A stretch of 64,000 bases of DNA from Chlorobiaceae bacterium (GTDB taxonomy: Bacteria > Bacteroidota > Chlorobiia > Chlorobiales > Chlorobiaceae): the NCBI GenBank assembly GCA_013334225.1, contig JAAXXY010000005.1:55349-119348 (forward strand), given 5' to 3'. The notes beneath the pieces are model-generated. The model was given only the letters and a program-made list of their open reading frames with translations. It searched no databases and was not told the origin of the DNA. Positions within the stretch are counted from its first letter, which is position 1, and every line of letters begins with the position of its first letter. Below, one piece after another: positions 1-8,545 of this stretch. A program made the position numbers and the translations under genes.

Positions 1-102
1 ATTAGGAAATTCTGCCTTTATTTTCTTCAGGTTGGAATCGTAAGGCCCGAAAAGGATAACAGGCTCGATACCTTTGATTTCGATAGTTTTTTCCGTGATC
101 AA
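1..102 (-). CDS. PhoH-like ATPase, N-terminal fragment (cut by window edge)
   Basis: Only the first 34 codons lie in the window. They read through EIKGIEPVILFGPYDSNLKK, which resembles the N-terminal region that precedes the ATPase domain in PhoH/YbeZ-type proteins. The frame is closed by an upstream TAA, so the only usable start is the TTG at 102-100. It lies 25 bp downstream of the hldD stop on the same strand, so the two may be cotranscribed. The Walker A region lies outside the window, so the family call rests on the N-terminal pattern alone. Confidence 0.55.
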   Translation of the reverse strand, partial: MITEKTIEIKGIEPVILFGPYDSNLKKIKAEFPN

Positions 103-127
103 ATCTGCGTTTTGTTAATCTTTTTAT

Positions 128-1120
128 TTACAGAACCGTACTGATATCTAAATAGGGATTGGCCTTGCCGAGGTAGCCCTGGATATAATCCCTGACACCG
201 TCTTCAAGAGTGGTGAACGGTTTATCATAGCCGGCGGCACGAAGTTTCGACATATCCGCACAGGTATAGTACTGGTATTTGTCCCGGAGCGTTTCAGGCA
301 TCGGCATGTATTCAATTTCAGGTTCACGTTCAAGCGCCGAAAAAGACGCATTCACCAGGTCCCGGAAACTTCTTGCCTTTCCGCAACCGATATTGAAAAT
401 ACCGCTGACAGCAGGGTTTTCAAGCATCCATGCCATAATGGCAGTGCAGTCCTTGACATAAACGAAATCCCTGAGCTGCTCGCCATCCTGATAGTCCGGT
501 CTGTGAGACTTGAAAAGCTTGACTTTGCCCTTGTCGTGTATCTGGTGAAAAGCTTTATAGACAACACTGCTCATGTCACCCTTGTGATATTCGTTCGGCC
601 CGTAGACATTGAAGAATTTAAGCCCGGCGGCCTGTTCAGCGACATTGTTTCTCAGAGCCCACCGGTCAAACAGTTGCTTGGAATAACCATACATGTTGAG
701 GGGCCGCAAATTGCTGATTCCCGGGATATCGTCACTGTAACCGCCGGACCCGTCTCCGTAGGTGGCAGCGCTTGAGGCATAGATAAACCTGATATTGTGT
801 GCCAGGCAGTACGTCGCTATTTTTTTTGAATAGCCGTAATTGTTTTCAAGGAGATGATCGGCGTCCGTTTCGGTTGTAGAGCTGTTTGCACCCATATGGA
901 TAACGGCACCTATGCCGGTGAGGCAATTTTTTTCAAGCAGGCCGGGAAAATCATCTTTGGGGATGAAATCAGCAAAATGAAGACCGGAAAGGTTTCTCCA
1001 TTGACCGGTAGTCGTCGATCCGAGGTCGTCGACGATAATGACATTCTGTTCACCGAGACGGTTCAGTTCCCAAAGCATTGCACTTCCGATAAATCCCGCT
1101 CCACCGGTGATAACGATCAT
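128..1120 (-). CDS. hldD: ADP-L-glycero-D-manno-heptose 6-epimerase
   Basis: This cytoplasmic short-chain dehydrogenase/reductase-type epimerase interconverts ADP-D- and ADP-L-glycero-D-manno-heptose, supplying the heptose of the lipopolysaccharide inner core. The 330-residue protein opens with the NAD(P)-binding motif GGAGFIGS (residues 6-13). The catalytic YGYSK (Tyr144, Lys148) is present, as is the second lysine in NEYHKG (Lys180), which HldD uses as an alternative base. Length matches the family (about 310-330). It is followed on the same strand by a phoH-like start. Nothing looks damaged. Confidence 0.93.
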   Translation of the reverse strand: MIVITGGAGFIGSAMLWELNRLGEQNVIIVDDLGSTTTGQWRNLSGLHFADFIPKDDFPGLLEKNCLTGIGAVIHMGANSSTTETDADHLLENNYGYSKKIATYCLAHNIRFIYASSAATYGDGSGGYSDDIPGISNLRPLNMYGYSKQLFDRWALRNNVAEQAAGLKFFNVYGPNEYHKGDMSSVVYKAFHQIHDKGKVKLFKSHRPDYQDGEQLRDFVYVKDCTAIMAWMLENPAVSGIFNIGCGKARSFRDLVNASFSALEREPEIEYMPMPETLRDKYQYYTCADMSKLRAAGYDKPFTTLEDGVRDYIQGYLGKANPYLDISTVL

Positions 1121-1185
1121 GGTTCTGTATACATAAAATTATTGAAGTCATAAATGCTTAACGAATATAAAGAGAGGTCTGCACG

Positions 1186-1226
1186 AAAACAAAAAGGCAG
1201 CCTCAGAAGTAAAACCGAGGCTGCCT
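1186..1226 (-). terminator. Rho-independent terminator of the sigma-like gene
   Basis: A perfect 10-bp stem (AGGCAGCCTC at 1195-1204 with GAGGCTGCCT at 1217-1226) and a 12-nt loop. On the minus strand it is followed by a T-rich run. It sits about 120 bp after the stop of the minus-strand gene at 1348-1770 and before the hldD start. Confidence 0.75.
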
Positions 1227-1347
1227 CTTCAATCTATTAACCACTGCAGTGCCTGTGGTCCGGAAGAATATCATTTTAAAAACCAGAGGGACAAAAGTCT
1301 TCGACGGAATTTGAGTGATCAAAGCCCCCCCTCTGGAACAATTCATA

Positions 1348-1770
1348 TCAGGCTGATGCTTTGAGCAGGCAGTCATTAACAAGAATTTTCCTTCCATGTA
1401 ACAGCCATTCTCTGACTGTATCGACCGGCTTTTCGACAATTGAAGCTATCTGGACATGCTTCAATCCCGATATTTCGCTCAGCAGTACGGAAAGCTTTAT
1501 ATCTGCAGCCCACTGCTTCAATGAATCGAGAATCGGCATGAAGCTCTTGCAGGATTTTTCGTTTATACAGAAATCTATTTTCTGACCATACCTTTCTACA
1601 TAACGTTCTCTGAAGCTTCTTAAAAGATCCGTTTCCTTTCTGCCATTATCCGCATAGATATAGGTTTCCTGAACCAGGTTTCTCGATTCATCCTCGCTTC
1701 CTGTCATCCAGTAGGCAAGACTGTATATGTCGTCAAGTATATCGAGGGGTGTTTTTTTTATCTGTGTCAT
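1348..1770 (-). CDS. Small ECF-sigma-like protein, function uncertain
   Basis: The 140-residue protein has the layout of a shortened ECF sigma factor. Residues about 10-45 resemble region 2 (LDDIYSLAYWMTGSEDESRN, then LVQETYIYA). Residues about 95-135 resemble the region 4 helix-turn-helix (LSEISGLKHVQIASIVEKPV, then DTVREWLLHGRKIL). It is shorter than usual ECF factors (about 170-200), and the linker and parts of region 2 are weak, so it may be a degenerate sigma factor or a regulator built on the same fold. No anti-sigma gene is adjacent. It diverges from hisC across a 190-bp AT-rich gap and ends at a good terminator. Confidence 0.6.
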   Translation of the reverse strand: MTQIKKTPLDILDDIYSLAYWMTGSEDESRNLVQETYIYADNGRKETDLLRSFRERYVERYGQKIDFCINEKSCKSFMPILDSLKQWAADIKLSVLLSEISGLKHVQIASIVEKPVDTVREWLLHGRKILVNDCLLKASA

Positions 1771-1962
1771 GTTGCCTCCTTATATTGGATAATTTTTGTC
1801 CTGTTTAAATGTATAAAAAAAAATGGGGATTGTAGAGATTTATTTCATGAATTTCTTAAAAAAGATGTTTTTTTATGAAAAAATTGTCAGCGACAGGCGA
1901 TTAAACAAACGGGATAAGCCTGACTGATCATAAACCATTCAAAAGAAGTAAAATAACTGCTT

Positions 1963-3030
1963 ATGCAGAGAGATATAAAAAACCTGCTGAATCCTGCTCT
2001 GCGCAATATCGCTGTATACAAGGTTGAAGGGGGACAGCAGGCGGAAATAAAGCTGAATCAGAACGAGAGTCCTTTTGACCTTCCGCTCTGGCTTAAAGAA
2101 GAGATCCTTGGAGAATTTCAGAGAGAACCCTGGAACCGTTATCCCGAAATCCTTCCTTACAAGGGGATGAAAGCATATGCCGATTTTCTGGGAGTATCCC
2201 CGGATTCGGTCATGATGAGCAATGGTTCGAACGAGATGCTTTATACGATATTTCTTGCCTGTCTCGGTCCGGGAAAGAAGGTGCTGATTCCGGACCCATC
2301 GTTTTCTCTGTATGAAAAAATTGCACTGCTGCTGCAGTCGCAGATCATCAGTGTCCCGATGCATCCCGGTCTCGATTTCGATACCGAAGCGATCCTTCAG
2401 GCCGCAAATGATGAAAAGGTCGATTTCATCGTTCTTTCAACACCGAACAACCCTACATCAAAATCCATCACGATCGATGAGATCCGGATGATAGCCGGCT
2501 CTGCTGATGCTATCGTGCTTGTAGACGAGGCTTATATCGAGTTTTCGAGGCAGCGTTCCGCACTCGAACTGATCGATGAACTGCCTAATGTCATTGTTCT
2601 GCGCACCATGTCGAAGGCGCTTGCCCTGGCCGGCATCAGGATCGGGTTCGCCATTTCCAATCCCTTGCTCATGGCCGAGATTTCCAAACCGAAAATTCCT
2701 TTCGCTTCTGGCAGACTTGCCGAGATAACACTGATGCATGTCCTGGCGAATTATTCCCTTGTCAGCGATATGGTATCATATATACTGAACCAGCGGGATA
2801 AAATCTACGGTGAACTGCTCACCATCAACGATATCGAAGTCTTTTCTAGCGATACGAACTTTCTCATCATCAGGGTCAAGGATGCCGTGTCCGTTTTCCG
2901 TTCGCTTCATAACGAGGGTATCCTTGTTCGAAACGTTTCCGGGTACCATCTGATGGAAAACTGCCTGCGGTTCAATATAGGCCTTGTAGAGGAAAACCAG
3001 CGGCTGATCGACAAGCTCAGAACACTTTGA
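1963..3030 (+). CDS. hisC: Histidinol-phosphate aminotransferase
   Basis: A PLP-dependent class I/II aminotransferase that converts imidazole-acetol phosphate and glutamate to histidinol phosphate in histidine synthesis. At 355 residues it matches HisC length. The Schiff-base lysine lies in TMSKALALAGIRIGF. The STPNNPTS and LVDEAYIEF motifs of the cofactor pocket and the N-terminal LNQNESPF substrate signature are present. The next gene starts 1 bp after its stop, so the two are cotranscribed. HisC enzymes can also act on aromatic keto acids, which cannot be settled here. Confidence 0.9.
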   Translation: MQRDIKNLLNPALRNIAVYKVEGGQQAEIKLNQNESPFDLPLWLKEEILGEFQREPWNRYPEILPYKGMKAYADFLGVSPDSVMMSNGSNEMLYTIFLACLGPGKKVLIPDPSFSLYEKIALLLQSQIISVPMHPGLDFDTEAILQAANDEKVDFIVLSTPNNPTSKSITIDEIRMIAGSADAIVLVDEAYIEFSRQRSALELIDELPNVIVLRTMSKALALAGIRIGFAISNPLLMAEISKPKIPFASGRLAEITLMHVLANYSLVSDMVSYILNQRDKIYGELLTINDIEVFSSDTNFLIIRVKDAVSVFRSLHNEGILVRNVSGYHLMENCLRFNIGLVEENQRLIDKLRTL

Positions 3031-3031
3031 C

Positions 3032-3574
3032 ATGAATGAATTCAGGAAACTGCATGGCGCGGAAATGAACCGCCTGAGTGCAGAAGGGTATGCCTGTACG
3101 CGGAAGCATCCTGTCACGCTCATGCTTCATAATATACGGAGCATGTGGAACGTCGGTTCGATGTTCCGGACGGCTGACGCTGCCGGTATAGAAAAAATCA
3201 TTCTTTCCGGATATACAGCTACGCCGCCGCGCAAGGAAATCGATAAAACGGCACTTGGTGCCCAGGATATCGTCATGTGGGAGTACTGCGCCGATCCTGC
3301 AGAAGTCCTCGAGTCAATGAAAAGAGAGGGAACTTCAATTTTCGGACTTGAAATTACAGCAGGAAGCCGGCCATATCACCAGATTGAGAAAAGTGATTTT
3401 CCAATCTGCCTGATTGTCGGAAACGAAGTTGACGGTTTAGAAAACGAGGTTCTGAAAAGTTGCGACGGTGTACTGGAAATTCCTCAGTATGGCACAAAAC
3501 ATTCTCTCAATGTTGCCGTTGCAGCGGGCATCGCATTGTTTGAACTGGTGCGGATTTTACGAAGTGGTGCGTAA
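3032..3574 (+). CDS. TrmH/SpoU-family RNA 2'-O-methyltransferase
   Basis: A 180-residue SPOUT methyltransferase with all three family motifs: motif 1 around HNIRSMWNVGSMFRTADAAG (residues about 33-52), motif 2 IVGNEVDGL and motif 3 QYGTKHSLNVAVAAGIALF, which form the knotted S-adenosylmethionine site. It is a minimal protein without the N-terminal substrate-binding domain of RlmB, so the target RNA cannot be named. It starts 1 bp after the hisC stop. The link to histidine synthesis is probably only positional. Confidence 0.85.
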   Translation: MNEFRKLHGAEMNRLSAEGYACTRKHPVTLMLHNIRSMWNVGSMFRTADAAGIEKIILSGYTATPPRKEIDKTALGAQDIVMWEYCADPAEVLESMKREGTSIFGLEITAGSRPYHQIEKSDFPICLIVGNEVDGLENEVLKSCDGVLEIPQYGTKHSLNVAVAAGIALFELVRILRSGA

Positions 3575-3785
3575 CTTTTTATAGAGACTTTTTGTTGTCT
3601 TGTTTATATTATCGCACTGAAGGAGGAAAATTGTGAGTTTTTTTTACTTCAGACGTTGCAGGTTAATAATCATAGATGCATATTTGATAAAGCTATAGAG
3701 CTTTTCCTGCAGAACCGGAAATGATTGGTAAAACGCATTACAGCAGTACCCTGAATTGGTCAATCAGCAATAACGTTGTTCTTCA

Positions 3786-4622
3786 ATGCTTCATTACAAA
3801 ACATATGAACTGGATGATTCTCAAGCTCCGTGGGTTGTTTTTGTTCACGGCGCCGGTGGCAGTTCATCAATCTGGTTCCTGCAGATCAAGGAGTTTATAA
3901 AGCATTTCAATGTACTGCTGGTCGATCTAAGAGGGCACGGCAAGTCGAAAAGCATTATCATGCACAAGGAAGACCATCACTACAATTTTGAGGATATCAC
4001 CCGCGATATCATTGACGTGCTTGATTCCCTGAAAATTGAAAAAGCTCATTTCATAGGTATATCGCTCGGGACTATTCTCATTCGTAATCTCAGCGAAATT
4101 GCTCCTGAAAGGGTCAGTTCGATGGTTATGGGAGGAGCTATCATAAGGCTCAACATCCGAGCCAAAGTGCTTGTAACCATTGGCAATATGTTCAAGCGAT
4201 TTATTCCGTACATGTGGCTCTACGGCTTTTTCGCCTGGATCATCATGCCTCGCGAACGCCACAAGAAATCCCGGCTGCTTTTTGTGAACGAAGCGAAAAA
4301 AGTTGCACAGAAAGAGTTCATGCGCTGGTTCCGTCTTACCTACGAGCTGACTCCGCTCCTCAAATATTTCGAGGAAAAGGATACCGGGATTCCTACACTC
4401 TATCTGATGGGGGAAGAGGACCACATGTTCCTGCCTGCCGTCAGGCAGATCGTGATCAGGCACTCGAATTCCTGGCTCGAAGTCATCAATAATTCCGGAC
4501 ATGTCTGCAATGTCGATCAGCCAAAGGAATTCAATGCAAGAGCTATCGTTTTTCTGAAGAAAATATCCTATGGAAACAGCCTGTCGGCCGATTTGCCCCA
4601 GGCAGGTTTGGCTGTCTGCTAA
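3786..4622 (+). CDS. Alpha/beta-fold hydrolase
   Basis: A 278-residue hydrolase with the oxyanion motif FVHGAGGSS near residue 20, nucleophile elbow GISLGT (serine near residue 95), a likely acid in GEEDHMF and the catalytic histidine in SGHVCNVDQP. There is no signal peptide. The substrate is unknown. It overlaps the convergent pth gene by 4 bp, sharing the stop region. The 211-bp gap upstream holds no gene beyond a 21-codon open frame noted under findings. Confidence 0.8.
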   Translation: MLHYKTYELDDSQAPWVVFVHGAGGSSSIWFLQIKEFIKHFNVLLVDLRGHGKSKSIIMHKEDHHYNFEDITRDIIDVLDSLKIEKAHFIGISLGTILIRNLSEIAPERVSSMVMGGAIIRLNIRAKVLVTIGNMFKRFIPYMWLYGFFAWIIMPRERHKKSRLLFVNEAKKVAQKEFMRWFRLTYELTPLLKYFEEKDTGIPTLYLMGEEDHMFLPAVRQIVIRHSNSWLEVINNSGHVCNVDQPKEFNARAIVFLKKISYGNSLSADLPQAGLAVC

Positions 4623-5191
4623 ACAAGGACCTTGTTGAAGTGGTTCATGGAGTGCTCGATACCATTGATCGTAAAGTCGAGAGCCGCTTCTGCACAGAAA
4701 GGCAGTACCTTGTCCATGATCTTCCGCTCATCTTCACTGAACTTTCCAAGGACGAAAGAAGAAAAAGAGTAGAGCGGTTTTTCATCCGTTCTTATTCCTA
4801 TTCTCAACCGTGCAAATTCATCACTGCCAAAACATTCGATAATGTTTTTCAGTCCGTTCTGGCCTCCGGCCGATCCTTTTGAGCGAAGACGAACAGTCCC
4901 GGCGGGCAGATTCAGATCATCGCAGATAACAAGGAGGTCCTTTCTTTCGATTTTATAAAAATTCATTGCAGATACGACCGCCTGACCCGAAAGATTCATG
5001 TAGGTCATCGGTTTGAGCAGGATCACTGATTCACGCCCATGGATGATTTTTGCAGCATGATATTTTCCTTTACCCGCACTGAATACGCTCCTGAACGAAT
5101 CCGCAATTTTTTCCACGACTTCAAAACCGACATTGTGCCGGGTTCCAAGATAGCGGGATTCAGGATTTCCGAGACCAACCAGTAATTTCAT
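4619..5191 (-). CDS. pth: Peptidyl-tRNA hydrolase
   Basis: This cytoplasmic enzyme cleaves peptidyl-tRNAs dropped from ribosomes. The start chosen, MKLLVGLGNPESRYLGTRHN, gives 190 residues and places the family motif LVGLGNP at the N-terminus; an in-frame ATG 20 codons earlier (5251) is less likely. Catalytic His (TRHNVGFEVV) and the conserved KPMTYMNLSG and DDLNLPAGTVRLR segments are intact. It converges with the hydrolase gene. Confidence 0.92.
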   Translation of the reverse strand: MKLLVGLGNPESRYLGTRHNVGFEVVEKIADSFRSVFSAGKGKYHAAKIIHGRESVILLKPMTYMNLSGQAVVSAMNFYKIERKDLLVICDDLNLPAGTVRLRSKGSAGGQNGLKNIIECFGSDEFARLRIGIRTDEKPLYSFSSFVLGKFSEDERKIMDKVLPFCAEAALDFTINGIEHSMNHFNKVLV

Positions 5192-5485
5192 GGTGTTCTG
5201 CAGCAATTTTTCGAGAGGGCTTGAAGGTTTCAAGTTCCCGAATGAGTTCAAAGAGAAGAGAATATAGCAGAGTGATCCATCATTCAGGAAATCAAGATTG
5301 ATGTTATCCGGTAAAACAGGGTCATGAAACGTGCAACTCGATATACTATATGACTATATAACCACAAGGGGGTTATAAAAAGCATATTGAGATTCGTGAA
5401 AAAAGTTGCAAATTGCAGTTCCCTGCATACAAAACGGGGTTGTTCCTTGTAATGATTCTGCTGGAAAAATTCTTTTTCCGGTGCA
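5192..5485. promoter_or_regulatory. Divergent promoter region between pth and the pyrophosphatase
   Basis: About 300 AT-rich bases between two divergent genes. A small hairpin (TATAACC 5357-5363 with GGTTATA 5371-5377, loop 7) is the only structure seen. No known riboswitch motif and no other gene were recognised. Confidence 0.4.
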
Positions 5486-5530
5486 ATGAAAAAAACAGTG
5501 AAAAAACAGTGCAATGAAAAAAACGTTTAA
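5486..5530 (+). promoter_or_regulatory. 14-codon upstream frame made by duplication of the hppA start region
   Basis: The segment GTGCAATGAAAAAAAC occurs at 5481-5496 and again at 5509-5524, so the pyrophosphatase start codon context is duplicated 28 bp upstream. The first ATG (5486) opens a 14-codon frame ending in TAA at 5528-5530, overlapping the true start at 5514 in another frame. Translation of it could affect initiation at 5514. The duplication is read directly; any regulatory effect is inference. Confidence 0.4.
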
Positions 5531-7940
5531 AGTAACGTGGTGGGCCAGAGCTGTTTCGGTTCTGGGAGGCCTCGGAATTTTGCTGCAGGCGCAGAACGCC
5601 TTTGCAAGCGAGGCCGATCTTGTGTTACCGGATTTGAATTCGGTAACGTTTCTTGGGGGGATTCCGGGACATACCCTGTTGATGTACGGGCTATTTGTAT
5701 GTCTTTTTGGTGTTTTATTCGGCGTTGTACAGTACATGGGTATCCGCAAACTGCCCGTACACAGTGCCATGCGCGAGATCAGCGAGCTGATTTATGAAAC
5801 CTGCAAGACCTATCTGATCACTCAGGGAAAGTTCATTCTCATCCTATGGGTGCTTGTCGGCGCAATCATTGTTGCCTACTTCGGCTGGCTCAGCCAGTTG
5901 GCTGTAACCAAGGTCATCTTCATCCTGATATGCAGCCTGATCGGTATTGTCGGAAGCTACACGGTTGCATGGTTCGGTATGAGGATCAACACTTTCGCAA
6001 ACTCGAGAACAGCCTTTGCAAGCCTCGGTGGAAAACCGTTCCCGACCTATGCCATTCCGCTCAGAGCAGGTATGAGCATCGGTATGCTGCTGATCAGCAT
6101 CGAGCTCTTTGTCATGCTTTGTATTCTTCTTTATGTTCCCAACGATTACGCAGGCCCTTGCTTCATCGGTTTTGCGATCGGTGAATCGCTCGGCGCTTCG
6201 GTGCTTCGTATCGCCGGCGGTATCTTCACCAAGATTGCCGATATCGGTTCCGACCTCATGAAGATCGTCTTCAAGATCAAGGAAGACGATGCGCGCAACC
6301 CCGGCGTTATCGCCGACTGTACCGGTGACAACGCAGGTGATTCTGTCGGACCTACGGCTGACGGCTTCGAAACCTACGGTGTAACCGGCGTCGCTCTGAT
6401 CTCCTTCATCCTGCTTGCCATCAAGGACCCGGCCATTCAGGTCATGCTCCTTGTCTGGATTTTCGCCATGCGCCTTGTCATGATCCTTGCCAGCGCTCTC
6501 TCCTACGGGCTCAATGCCGCCTTTGCCAAGGCGAAGTACGGCAATGCTGACGAAATGAATTTCGAAAAGCCTCTGATCACCCTTGTCTGGCTTACCTCCA
6601 TTGTTTCTATCGTGCTTACCTATGCGGCGTCTTTCTACCTGATCAGTGGGCTTGGCGACGGCACCATGTGGTGGAAACTCGCATCGATCATCACCTGCGG
6701 CACGGTTGCCGGAGCGCTGATTCCAGAGCTGGTCAACCGCTTCACCTCCACCGAGTGTGCCCATGTGCGCAACGTGGTGCAGTGCTCGAAAGAGGGTGGA
6801 GCCCCGCTGAATATTCTGGCTGGTCTCGTTGCCGGTAATTTCAGTGCCTACTGGATGGGAATAGCCATTCTTGCACTTATGGGTGCGGCATACGGCTTCA
6901 GCACGCTCGGCCTCGATGTCATGATGCTTGCTCCTTCGGTTTTTGCTTTCGGTCTCGTGGCGTTCGGCTTCCTGAGCATGGGCCCGGTCACGATTGCGGT
7001 CGACTCCTACGGTCCGGTAACCGACAATGCCCAGTCTGTCTATGAGCTTTCGCTGATCGAAACGCTTCCGAACATAAAGCAGAACATCCAGAGCGAGTTC
7101 GGTTTCCAACCCAACTTCGTAAATGCAAAACGTTTTCTCGAAGCAAACGACGGCGCGGGAAACACCTTCAAGGCAACCGCAAAACCGGTGCTGATCGGTA
7201 CCGCAGTGGTCGGTTCGACGACCATGATTTTTTCGATTATCATGATTCTGACGAAAGGACTCAGCCCTGATCTGATCGGGAACCTGTCGATTCTTCATCC
7301 TCCGTTCCTGCTCGGCCTTCTTGCCGGAGGTGCGGTCATTTACTGGTTCACCGGGGCGTCCATGAATGCTGTGACCACCGGTGCTTACTATGCCGTCGAG
7401 TTCATCAAGAAGAACATCAAGCTCGAAGGTGTTGTAAAAGCCTCGGTCGAGGACAGCAAGAAAGTTGTGGAGATTTGCACGAAGTTTGCCCAGAAAGGCA
7501 TGATCAACCTCTTCCTTGCCATCTTCTTCAGCACGCTCGCCTTTGCCTTCCTCGATTCGTATTTCTTTATCGGCTATCTCGTCTCGATCGCCCTTTTCGG
7601 CCTCTATCAGGCAATCTTCATGGCCAACGCCGGCGGCGCCTGGGATAACGCGAAGAAGGTTGTTGAAACTGAGCTTAATGCAAAAGGGACAGAGCTTCAC
7701 GATGCCACCATCGTGGGTGACACGGTCGGCGATCCGTTCAAGGATACCTCTTCGGTGGCCCTGAACCCGATCATCAAGTTCACCACCCTGTTCGGTCTGC
7801 TTGCCATTGAACTGGCCATCAAGCTTTCAGTGGATCAGAAACCCCTGGTGTTGGGTCTTGCAGTGCTCTTTTTTGTACTGTCGATGGTCTATGTTACCCG
7901 TTCCTTCTACTCGATGAGAATCAAGGTGGACGCTCACTGA
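5514..7940 (+). CDS. hppA: Membrane-bound ion-translocating pyrophosphatase (divergent subfamily)
   Basis: A many-membrane-segment pump that couples pyrophosphate hydrolysis to H+ and/or Na+ export. The 808-residue protein carries recognisable catalytic segments: DIGSDLMKIVFKIKEDDARN then VIADCTGDNAGDSVGPTADG (residues about 242-285), and DTVGDPFKDTSSVALNP (about 736-752). These differ from the usual motifs (typically ADVGADLVGKVE and GDPFKDTSGPSLN). At the site that sets K+ dependence in the family (GNTTAA versus GNTTKA) it reads GNTFKAT (about 549-555), the lysine form. It is longer than the common 660-770 residues, and its N-terminus may include a cleaved signal-like segment ending near AFASEADL. 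A strong terminator follows. Confidence 0.92.
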   Translation: MKKTFKVTWWARAVSVLGGLGILLQAQNAFASEADLVLPDLNSVTFLGGIPGHTLLMYGLFVCLFGVLFGVVQYMGIRKLPVHSAMREISELIYETCKTYLITQGKFILILWVLVGAIIVAYFGWLSQLAVTKVIFILICSLIGIVGSYTVAWFGMRINTFANSRTAFASLGGKPFPTYAIPLRAGMSIGMLLISIELFVMLCILLYVPNDYAGPCFIGFAIGESLGASVLRIAGGIFTKIADIGSDLMKIVFKIKEDDARNPGVIADCTGDNAGDSVGPTADGFETYGVTGVALISFILLAIKDPAIQVMLLVWIFAMRLVMILASALSYGLNAAFAKAKYGNADEMNFEKPLITLVWLTSIVSIVLTYAASFYLISGLGDGTMWWKLASIITCGTVAGALIPELVNRFTSTECAHVRNVVQCSKEGGAPLNILAGLVAGNFSAYWMGIAILALMGAAYGFSTLGLDVMMLAPSVFAFGLVAFGFLSMGPVTIAVDSYGPVTDNAQSVYELSLIETLPNIKQNIQSEFGFQPNFVNAKRFLEANDGAGNTFKATAKPVLIGTAVVGSTTMIFSIIMILTKGLSPDLIGNLSILHPPFLLGLLAGGAVIYWFTGASMNAVTTGAYYAVEFIKKNIKLEGVVKASVEDSKKVVEICTKFAQKGMINLFLAIFFSTLAFAFLDSYFFIGYLVSIALFGLYQAIFMANAGGAWDNAKKVVETELNAKGTELHDATIVGDTVGDPFKDTSSVALNPIIKFTTLFGLLAIELAIKLSVDQKPLVLGLAVLFFVLSMVYVTRSFYSMRIKVDAH

Positions 7941-7962
7941 GCCATACAAACATCGCAACCAG

Positions 7963-7997
7963 AAAGGGAGGTGCAGCAATGCGCCTCCCTTTTTTTA
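7963..7997 (+). terminator. Rho-independent terminator after hppA
   Basis: A 12-bp stem, AAAGGGAGGTGC (7963-7974) with GCGCCTCCCTTT (7981-7992), 6-nt loop, one G-T pair, then a T-run. It separates the pyrophosphatase from the umuDC cassette. Confidence 0.85.
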
Positions 7998-8113
7998 TTC
8001 CCGGCTTTTTGCTTTCATCACCGCGTTCGGTATATAGGATGTATGGATGTCAGGAAAACACGAAATTGTCCGGAATACCGATGAAACTCTGCAGAGTGCA
8101 TAAAGGCGGCGTT

Positions 8114-8533
8114 ATGGATTTCTATTCGGCCGACCTCTCCACCGAACTTTCCATGCCGTTTGCCGAAACCGGCGTGGCTGCGGGATTTCCGTCGCCGGCC
8201 GACGATTTCATGGAACTCAGTCTCGACCTCAACAAGGCGCTTATCCAGCACCCGGCCGCAACCTTTTACGCAAGAGTGAAAGGAACATCCATGACCGACG
8301 CGGGCATCGAAAACGGGGATATTCTCGTGATCGACAAATCCCTCGACCCGAAAGACGGCGATATCGCAGTCTGTTTCCTTGACGGGGAGTTCACCGTCAA
8401 ACGTATCGCATGCAGGGAAGAGGGCCTTTTCCTGGTCCCGGCGAACAATGAGTTCCGTCCAATCAGGATCACCGATGAGAACGATTTCCTGGTTTGGGGT
8501 GTCGTGACCTATATCATCCACAAGGCACGGTAA
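8114..8533 (+). CDS. umuD: UmuD-type self-cleaving SOS mutagenesis protein
   Basis: An S24-family protein that, after RecA-stimulated self-cleavage, joins UmuC as DNA polymerase V. From the ATG at 8114 the protein is 139 residues, the same length as E. coli UmuD, with a purine-rich stretch upstream; an in-frame ATG at 8081 would add 11 residues. The cleavage site reads Ala23-Gly24 just before FPSPADDF. The catalytic serine is Ser59 (KGTSM) and the lysine Lys96 (GEFTVKR). It starts 116 bp after the hppA terminator and begins a four-gene set with umuC 12 bp downstream. No operator matching a known LexA box was recognised. Confidence 0.9.
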   Translation: MDFYSADLSTELSMPFAETGVAAGFPSPADDFMELSLDLNKALIQHPAATFYARVKGTSMTDAGIENGDILVIDKSLDPKDGDIAVCFLDGEFTVKRIACREEGLFLVPANNEFRPIRITDENDFLVWGVVTYIIHKAR

Positions 8534-8545
8534 GGAGATCTCACC

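Noticed and set aside
5844..7700. 618-codon open frame on the minus strand inside hppA
   Set aside because: Composition is highly charged and repetitive in His/Arg/Asp, with no family resemblance. It is exactly antisense to a well-supported membrane pump and reflects codon bias.
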